Assembly (NCBI GenBank): GCA_021784975.1
Contig: JAJYGU010000246.1
Location: forward strand, 1 to 10,475
Length of the DNA stretch: 10,475 bases
Direction of reading: 5' to 3'
Origin: Planctomycetota bacterium
GTDB taxonomy: Bacteria; Planctomycetota; Planctomycetia; Pirellulales; Thermoguttaceae
Numbering within the stretch: the first letter of the stretch is position 1; each line of letters starts with the position of its first letter. Below, one piece after another: positions 5,895 to 10,475 of the stretch. The translations under genes were made by a program, and so were the position numbers. The notes under the pieces were generated by a model, which saw only the letters and a list, made by a program, of their open reading frames with translations, was not told where the DNA came from and did no database searches.

Positions 5895-5982
5895 GGGGGC
5901 AGTCCCATGTTTGTGGCAACCACGCTGCTGCGACCAACCTTCGGTCGGTGCCCGGCCTGCCACAAAAATGGGGACAGTCCCC
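5895..5982. repeat. GGGGCAGTCCC/GGGGACAGTCCCC inverted repeat upstream of the glcD promoter
   Basis: The arms GGGGGCAGTCCC-ATGTTTGTGGCA (5895-5918) and TGCCACAAAAATGGGGACAGTCCCC (ending 5982) pair over about 24 bases with few mismatches. The loop holds CGACCAACCTTCGGTCGGTG, the core also present in the copy inside glcE. The unit sits 13 bases beyond the stop of the thiamine-binding gene and 12 bases upstream of the candidate glcD -35. It could therefore end upstream transcripts and separate the two transcription units. Confidence 0.75.
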
Positions 5983-5994
5983 GTGAACGGCCGG

Positions 5995-6303
5995 CTAGTG
6001 TCGCAGCGGGCGGCCCAGTTTCTGTTCGAGGCTGGCCACCTTGCCGGCCAGCCGGCCGGGGGGCCCTTTGCGGTAATCGATCTTGATCGAACACTCCACC
6101 CGGTCGCAATCGGCGGTCATGGCCGCCAGGCAACGCCGCACCACGTCAAGCGCTGGTTCCATCTCGCCTTCGATGGTCGTGCCCATCGCATGGCAGCGAT
6201 AGGAGAGTCCGCTGCGATCGACGATATCGACCGCTCGCGCAACATAGGCGCTGAGGCTTTCCCCCTTGTCCAGGGGGAAAATGCTGAAGTCCAACAACAC
6301 CAT
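5995..6303 (-). CDS. MTH1187/UPF0045 family thiamine-binding protein
   Basis: A 102-residue cytoplasmic protein of the MTH1187/UPF0045 family, small ferredoxin-fold proteins that bind thiamine or related pyrimidines and form tetramers; the in vivo role is not settled. The sequence shows the expected start (MVLLDFSIFPLDKGESLSAY), the central YRCHAMGTTIEGEMEPALDV at 36-55, and a strand with basic residues near the end (VECSIKIDYRKGP, 69-81). The start at 6303 is supported by AAGGAG seven bases upstream; upstream frame extension has no similar support. It lies 86 bases after the response regulator on the same strand and 175 bases before glcD, with a palindromic repeat in the latter gap. It may be transcribed with the two-component pair, but the repeat-rich spacer leaves that open. 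No riboswitch-like leader was recognised. Confidence 0.88.
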   Translation of the reverse strand: MVLLDFSIFPLDKGESLSAYVARAVDIVDRSGLSYRCHAMGTTIEGEMEPALDVVRRCLAAMTADCDRVECSIKIDYRKGPPGRLAGKVASLEQKLGRPLRH

Positions 6304-6389
6304 GGCAAGACTCCTTGTGGACCTTCGGACTTGTCTAGGATTTCGAGCTTCGCATTTCGGATTTGGCCGCTGCGCCTCGACGCGTGCGC
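6304..6389. other. Spacer with TTCG-rich low-complexity sequence
   Basis: The gap between the response regulator and the thiamine-binding gene contains closely spaced near-repeats (GATTTCGAGCTTCGCATTTC, then GGATTTGG). It looks like a type of dispersed spacer I have seen in planctomycete genomes, though only one copy occurs here. The ribosome binding site of the thiamine-binding gene lies at its left end. I see no gene in it. Confidence 0.3.
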
Positions 6390-7043
6390 TCATGCCGCGC
6401 CCGCCGGCCCCAGGTCCGGCTGCGGTTCGTCCAAGTCCGCCTCGGCCTCCAGGGTTATGCGAATCAATTCGGCCAACGACTCGGCTTTCATCTTCTTCAT
6501 GACCTTGGCCCGGCGGACCTCGATGGTTCGCACGCTGAAATGGAGCTGTTCGGCAATCGACCTGTTCGAATAGCCGTCGATCAACAATCGCAGCACCAGG
6601 CGTTCGCCGGAGGTTAAGCGTTCCAAGCGGCGGAGGGCTCGGGCACGGGCGGTCCACTGGCAGCGGTGGGCCGCGTCCCAAGCGATCGCCTCGTGGATGG
6701 CCTCCCAGAGTTGCTGATCGCGGCACGGTTTTTCCAGGAAGTTCAAGGCGCCGGCTTTCATGGCCCGCACGACCATCGGCACGTCGCCATAGGCCGACAT
6801 GACAATCACCGGCAGGCCGACCTCTTGCTGCCGAAAACGATCGAGCACCTCCAGGCCGCTGATGCCCGGCATGCGAACATCCAGCAGCAAGCAGCCGGGC
6901 TGGCGGCGATCGAAGCGGTCGAGGAACTGCCCGGCCGAATCGAAGGCCTCGACGCGGAGTTGCATCGAGCGGATCAACGCGGTCAATGCCTGCCGCACGG
7001 CCGGATCGTCATCCAGGATGAAAACCGTGGGCTCCTTATCCAT
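6390..7043 (-). CDS. FixJ-family response regulator (REC + LuxR-type HTH)
   Basis: A 217-residue transcription factor. The N-terminal receiver domain (about 5-120) has the acidic pocket D11/D12, the phosphoacceptor D55 in LLLDVRMPG, S83 in VMSAYG and the conserved K105 in FLEKP. The C-terminal LuxR/NarL helix-turn-helix (about 138-200) reads LTSGERLVLRLLIDGYSNRS, then IAEQLHFSVRTIEVRRAKVM. The FLEKP segment, the linker length and TIEVRRAKVMKKM are typical of FixJ/TtrR-like regulators. The ATG at 7043 lies inside the end of the kinase gene, an eight-base overlap, so the two are almost certainly co-translated partners. Targets are not shown; the flanking glycolate oxidase operon and CoA-transferase are candidates by position only. 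The C-terminal tail (EADLDEPQPDLGPAGAA) is acidic and probably disordered. Similar regulators respond to redox, oxygen or carboxylates, but nothing here picks one. Confidence 0.93.
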   Translation of the reverse strand: MDKEPTVFILDDDPAVRQALTALIRSMQLRVEAFDSAGQFLDRFDRRQPGCLLLDVRMPGISGLEVLDRFRQQEVGLPVIVMSAYGDVPMVVRAMKAGALNFLEKPCRDQQLWEAIHEAIAWDAAHRCQWTARARALRRLERLTSGERLVLRLLIDGYSNRSIAEQLHFSVRTIEVRRAKVMKKMKAESLAELIRITLEAEADLDEPQPDLGPAGAA

Positions 7044-8478
7044 GAGGCGGCTCTCCGTGGTCGATGGGCAGCGTAAAACAGAAGCTTGCGCCGTGGCCGG
7101 AATCGGGAGCGGCCCACAACTGCCCGCCATGCCTCTCGATAATCGACTGGCTGATGGGCAATCCCATGCCCATGCCGTCGGCTTTGGTGGTGTAGAAGCG
7201 ATCGAAGATTTGCGGCCGGGCTTCGGCGGCGATGCCGGGCCCGCTGTCGCGGACGGTGACCAGGACCCAGCCGGCGGCTTGGCCCTCGGTGCGCAGGGTG
7301 AGCCGCCGCGGCCGGCGGTTCGAGGTGCGCATGGCCTCAAAGGCGTTGCGCATCAGGTTCACCAGCACTTGCTCGATTTCGGTGCGATCTCCCTTGGCCG
7401 GCGGCAAACGGCCGGCCAGCTCGAAATCGACCTGGGCCTCAGCCACCCGAGCGTCGAGTTGCATGAGCTCGGCCACCTCGCGCACCAAGGCGTTGACCTC
7501 CAGGACGACCGGCGCCGGCTTGGCCTTGGTGACGAATTGGCGCAAGCGGCGGATGATCCCGGCGGCCCGATCGGCCTGTTCGCCCACCTGGTTCAGGGCG
7601 GTGAACAAGGATTCGACGTGCTCGGCCGCTCCCAAGTGGAGCAGCCGTTGGCCGGCCTGGGCATAGCTGCAGATCGCGCTGAGCGGCTGGTTCAGTTCGT
7701 GGGCCAGTTCGGCGACCATTTCTCCCATGGTGCTCAAGCGAGCCACGTGGGCCAGTTCGGCCTGATGCCGCTGCAATCGCTCTTCCGCCCGCCGCCGCTC
7801 GTCGATTTCGAACCGCAAGCGCTGGTTGGCCTCAGCCAGCTCGGCCGTCCGCTGCCGCACCCGCTCTTCCAGCTCGCTGTGGGCCCGGCGGAGATCCTCC
7901 TCGGCGGCCGCCAGCCGCTGAGCCTGGCGAAGCCGGCCCAGGGCCTGCATCAACACTGCCGGCAGGAGCTTGACGAATGAGGCGCCCTTGGTTAGGTAGT
8001 CCTGAGCCCCACGCTTCATCATCTCGACCGCCACCGTTTCGCTGCCGTGCCCGGTGACCACCACAAACGGAACCCGGCGTCCGCGGAGGTCCAACTCGGC
8101 CAGCAGCTCCTCGCCGCGCATGTCGGGAAGGCTGTAGTCCAGGAGCATCAACTGCGGGGTATGGGCCTCGAGCCACCGCAGGGCGGCGGCCCCGTCGGCC
8201 ACCCCCACCGTGCCAAAGCCCTGCCGGCCCAGGCAGGTTTCAATCAGCCCCCGCAGGGCCGCGTCGTCTTCCACCACCAGAATCGTGTGTTGGCGATCCT
8301 CGCTGGGGACGGGCGTCGGATCGGGGACCGGTTTGGCGAGGAATGCGGAGGGGCGTTCACCGCCCCGTGATCGTAGAAGCGGCGTCTCGCCGCTTTCTTC
8401 CGCCTTACAGGCCGGAGAAGCCGACAAGGGCCGCGACGGCACACCGCTGCTACTGGGCGTTCGACAGTCAGCGGACAT
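7036..8478 (-). CDS. Hybrid sensor histidine kinase with N-terminal receiver domain
   Basis: A 480-residue soluble kinase with no membrane segments. Residues 1-60 are low-complexity and partly encoded by palindromic repeat DNA. A receiver domain follows (about 64-180: acidic E70/D71/D72, phosphoacceptor D114 in LMLLDYSLPDM, K164). Next come a predicted coiled coil (about 185-245, LEERVRQRTAELAEANQRL), the HisKA dimerisation domain with phosphoacceptor H260 (AELAHELNQPLSAICSYAQA) and an HATPase domain (NLMRNAFEAM 374-383, DSGPGIA 411-417, GMGMGLPIS 435-443). The receiver stands where a sensor would be, so the signal may arrive by phosphotransfer from another kinase. The HELNQPL box and FixJ partner fit a FixL/DctB-like kinase class. 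The ATG at 8478 has AAGG nine bases upstream in the loop of a weak CCGTA/TACGG hairpin. The 3' end overlaps the regulator gene. Confidence 0.92.
   Translation of the reverse strand: MSADCRTPSSSGVPSRPLSASPACKAEESGETPLLRSRGGERPSAFLAKPVPDPTPVPSEDRQHTILVVEDDAALRGLIETCLGRQGFGTVGVADGAAALRWLEAHTPQLMLLDYSLPDMRGEELLAELDLRGRRVPFVVVTGHGSETVAVEMMKRGAQDYLTKGASFVKLLPAVLMQALGRLRQAQRLAAAEEDLRRAHSELEERVRQRTAELAEANQRLRFEIDERRRAEERLQRHQAELAHVARLSTMGEMVAELAHELNQPLSAICSYAQAGQRLLHLGAAEHVESLFTALNQVGEQADRAAGIIRRLRQFVTKAKPAPVVLEVNALVREVAELMQLDARVAEAQVDFELAGRLPPAKGDRTEIEQVLVNLMRNAFEAMRTSNRRPRRLTLRTEGQAAGWVLVTVRDSGPGIAAEARPQIFDRFYTTKADGMGMGLPISQSIIERHGGQLWAAPDSGHGASFCFTLPIDHGEPPHG
8345..8403. repeat. Clustered hairpins inside the kinase N-terminus (AAGCGGCG-TCT-CGCCGCTT)
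   Basis: Two adjacent hairpins, GGGGCG/CGCCCC (8350-8355, 8361-8366) and AAGCGGCG/CGCCGCTT (8377-8384, 8388-8395), are enclosed by outer arms GCGGA (8345-8349) and TCCGC (8399-8403). The AAGCGGCGTCTCGCCGCTT palindrome resembles one I recall from planctomycete intergenic DNA. Here it lies in coding sequence and supplies the ETPLLRSRGGERPSAF part of the kinase N-terminus. Confidence 0.6.
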
Positions 8479-8564
8479 CGCTCCGTACCTTTTTTTACGG
8501 CTGCCAGTGTATCACAGCGCGGGGGCCGCAACAAGAACCATCAAGGCCCACGGGGCCTGGGCGA

Positions 8565-8593
8565 TTGCCTCGCGGTCGCTATCGTGGTACGAT
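8565..8593 (+). promoter_or_regulatory. Weak candidate promoter for the CoA-transferase gene
   Basis: TTGCCT (8565-8570) and TACGAT (8588-8593) each match the sigma-70 consensus at four of six positions and are 17 bases apart. They lie in the divergent spacer between the kinase and the CoA-transferase. Just upstream is a perfect inverted repeat, AGGCCC-ACG-GGGCCT (8544-8558), which could be an operator. Both matches are weak enough to occur by chance. Confidence 0.3.
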
Positions 8594-8637
8594 TCGCGGA
8601 AATCTTGCCTACCGCCTACCGAGGAGGACCCTCGGCC

Positions 8638-10350
8638 GTGAATCTGTGGACCAAGACCTGGTTGCTGTATCGCCTCGGCAAGTTCTTCGCCACCCGCTAC
8701 CGCCACAACTCGCACTATCGTTTCACTGTGCCGGGCAATCCCAGATTCGTGGGGCCCTGGGAAGCCGCCCAGTTGATCCCCGACGCCGCGGTGCTGGGTG
8801 TCTCGGGCCTCGGCGGCGTTCAATGGGCGTCCATTATGTATTGGGCGATCCGCGAGCTGTACCAGGAAACCGGACACCCTAAGGATCTCACCGTGGTGGC
8901 GGTTGGCGGGCAAGGGGCCCGCGGGCGCTCGCCGGGGTCGCTGGAAGAGCTGGGCCTGCCCGGACTGTGTACCCGGCTCTTCACCGGGCACTTCGAGACC
9001 TTCAAGTCGCTGCTGCGGCTGGCCGACGCCGGCCAATGCGAGTTGCAATGCCTTCCGCAGGGCGTGTTGGCGTTCCTGGTGGACGGACAAGGCCGCGGCG
9101 AAGAGTCGTGGGCCACCAGCACCGGGGTGGGCACTCTCGTCGATCCACGGCTGGGGCGGGGGACGCCGGTCGCCAATCCGGATGGCCAACAGTGGGTGAC
9201 AATCGAAGGCGACCAACTGCGGTTCCGCGCCCCTAAGATTACCGTCGCGGTGTTCAACGCCCCCTCAGCCGATCGGGAAGGCAACATTTACGTCCGGCAT
9301 TGCGCCATGATCGGCGAGAGTTACGAGATCGCCAAGGCGGCCCGCCGCAATGGCGGAGTGGTGATCGCCAATGTCGGCCGGATCGTCGAGAAGGGCCATG
9401 ACGAAGTCTTCTTGCGGCCCGACGAGGTCGACGCCATCGTCTTCTATCCCAACACCGCGCAGGCCTGCTCGGTCAAACACTTCGAGCACTGGCCCCTGTT
9501 CACCACCGAGAGCGACCTGCCTCTCGAGGAAGGCATCGCCCGGCTGAAGTTCATGAACCACATCCTGGGATTTACGCCGCGGAGAAACGAGGTGGACCAC
9601 GCCCTGGCCCGGCTGGCGGCCTCGGTCTTCGCCCAGAATGCTTGCAAGGGCAGCCTGGTGAACATCGGCACCGGGTTGCCGGAGGAGGCTTGCCGGCTGA
9701 TCTGCGAAGGGGGGCTGTTCCACGACATTACCCTGTTCACCGAAAGCGGGGTGGTGGGCGGCTTGCCCGCCCCCGGCGTCTACTTCGGCTCGGCGGTCTG
9801 CCCGCGGGAGGTCGTCTCCTCGGCGGCCATCTTCAAGCGGTGCTACGACGGACTCGATATCAGCATCCTCGGGATGTTGCAAGTCGATAGTCACGGCAAT
9901 GTGAACGCCTCCAAACGCGGCGATGGGGCCATCAACTACGTGGGGCCGGGTGGGTTCATCGACTTTAGCAGCATTGCCAAGACGGTGGTCTTCGTCAGCA
10001 GTTGGATGGTGCGTCCCACGATTCGCCTTAACGGCGGCCGACTCTCCATTGTCTCGCCCGGCCAACCGAAGTTTGTAGACCAGGTGGACGAGATTACCTT
10101 CAGTGGCCAACAGGCGGTCGCTTCAGGCAGAAAGATCTTCTACGTCACCAACGTGGGCGTGTTTCGCCTCACCCCGCGGGGCGTCGAGTTGACCCAGGTG
10201 GCGCCGGGCATCGACATCCAGAGGGACATCCTCGACGCCACCCCCATGCGGATCGTCCTGCCCGAATCCGGTCAGGTACCCGTCGTCGATGAGAGCATCA
10301 TGACCGGGCGCGGCTTCCGGCTTGGGCTTCGAGAAAGGTGTGCCTGCTAA
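8638..10350 (+). CDS. Fused class I acyl-CoA:acetate/3-ketoacid CoA-transferase
   Basis: A 570-residue cytoplasmic enzyme with both class I CoA-transferase halves in one chain, as in propionate CoA-transferase and YdiF. It moves CoA between an acyl-CoA and a free carboxylate through a glutamyl-CoA intermediate. The N-terminal half has the glycine-rich GVSGLGGVQWAS (54-65) and ADREGNIYVRHC (211-222). The C-terminal half has VNIGTGLPEE (341-350), the probable catalytic E369 in FTESGVVGGLPAPG, and LGMLQVDSHGNVNASKRGDG. GTG 8638 is chosen because GAGGAGG lies at 8621-8627; another in-frame GTG at 8584 has no ribosome binding site. About 35 N-terminal residues (LWTKTWLLYRLGKFFATRYR onwards) precede the usual start of this family and are unusual. 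It is divergent from the kinase and stands alone here, so the acyl substrate cannot be named. Its TAA lies at the foot of a large hairpin. Confidence 0.9.
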   Translation: MNLWTKTWLLYRLGKFFATRYRHNSHYRFTVPGNPRFVGPWEAAQLIPDAAVLGVSGLGGVQWASIMYWAIRELYQETGHPKDLTVVAVGGQGARGRSPGSLEELGLPGLCTRLFTGHFETFKSLLRLADAGQCELQCLPQGVLAFLVDGQGRGEESWATSTGVGTLVDPRLGRGTPVANPDGQQWVTIEGDQLRFRAPKITVAVFNAPSADREGNIYVRHCAMIGESYEIAKAARRNGGVVIANVGRIVEKGHDEVFLRPDEVDAIVFYPNTAQACSVKHFEHWPLFTTESDLPLEEGIARLKFMNHILGFTPRRNEVDHALARLAASVFAQNACKGSLVNIGTGLPEEACRLICEGGLFHDITLFTESGVVGGLPAPGVYFGSAVCPREVVSSAAIFKRCYDGLDISILGMLQVDSHGNVNASKRGDGAINYVGPGGFIDFSSIAKTVVFVSSWMVRPTIRLNGGRLSIVSPGQPKFVDQVDEITFSGQQAVASGRKIFYVTNVGVFRLTPRGVELTQVAPGIDIQRDILDATPMRIVLPESGQVPVVDESIMTGRGFRLGLRERCAC

Positions 10351-10453
10351 GCGGCCGTCCAAGAACAAGTTGGGGACTGTCCCAATTTTCGTCCGACGAA
10401 AATGGGACTGTCCCCTTGGCGAAAGTGGAAGTTGTTGCTGGACGGCCGCTAAG
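10347..10453 (+). repeat. Composite hairpin after the CoA-transferase, with a nested GGGGACTGTCCC palindrome
   Basis: The outer arms AGCGGCCGTCCA (10350-10361) and TGGACGGCCGCT (10439-10450) are perfect 12-base complements. Weaker pairing continues on both sides (GAACAA with TTGTTG inward). The inner arms GGGGACTGTCCCAATTTTCG (from 10372) and CGAAAATGGGACTGTCCCC (10396-10414) form a second near-perfect stem. The structure includes the TAA stop at its base and could act as a terminator or message-end stabiliser, though no T-run follows. The rest of the window, 10454-10475, shows nothing identifiable. Confidence 0.7.
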
Positions 10454-10475
10454 GGCGGGTGTATGAACGAGCGTC

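Noticed and set aside
6260..6284. TTTCCCCCT/AGGGGGAAA inverted repeat in the thiamine-binding gene
   Set aside because: It encodes the conserved FPLDKGES segment of the family, so the symmetry is adequately explained by coding.
1..10475. CRISPR array, toxin-antitoxin pair, restriction or other defence genes
   Set aside because: I looked on both strands and saw no regularly spaced direct repeats, cas genes or recognisable defence domains.

Overview
The window looks like chromosome of a planctomycete, probably a member of Pirellulales. It is GC-rich and carries several copies of the GGGGACAGTCCCC-type palindromic repeats that I associate with planctomycete genomes. The partial gene at the left edge belongs to a hypothetical-protein family I know only from that phylum. 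The assignment rests on recognition, not on a marker gene.

Left part (1 to about 1449): the right end of an integrated mobile element. It holds the start of a planctomycete-specific hypothetical gene running off the left edge, a small helix-turn-helix DNA-binding protein of terminase-small-subunit type, and an open reading-frame tail that may be the severed C-terminus of the element's integrase. The element stops in the 3' half of a tRNA (1450-1491, anticodon apparently GTC, so Asp). An intact rho-independent terminator of the old tRNA transcript follows (1497-1536). This is the usual anatomy of an attR site.

Middle part (1620-5819, minus strand): a three-gene glycolate oxidase operon, glcD-glcE-glcF. 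GlcD and GlcE overlap by four bases, and a plausible sigma-70 promoter lies upstream of glcD. The proteins would oxidise glycolate to glyoxylate and pass electrons through FAD and Fe-S clusters to the quinone pool. Palindromic repeats sit between glcE and glcF, inside glcE in frame, at the 3' end of glcD, and upstream of the glcD promoter.

Next part (5995-8478, minus strand): an MTH1187/UPF0045 thiamine-binding protein, preceded by a two-component pair. The pair is a FixJ-type response regulator and a soluble histidine kinase with an N-terminal receiver domain; their genes overlap by eight bases. The kinase's N-terminus is partly encoded by palindromic repeat DNA.

Right part (8638-10350, plus strand): a divergently transcribed fused acyl-CoA:acetate/3-ketoacid CoA-transferase. 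A roughly 107-base imperfect hairpin follows it, with a GGGGACTGTCCC repeat nested in the loop.

I see no rRNA, CRISPR array, transposase or recognisable defence system. The most interesting points are the tRNA-split integration site with a possible attP-in-integrase arrangement, the in-frame repeat inside glcE, and a hairpin that would mask a ribosome binding site in the mobile element.
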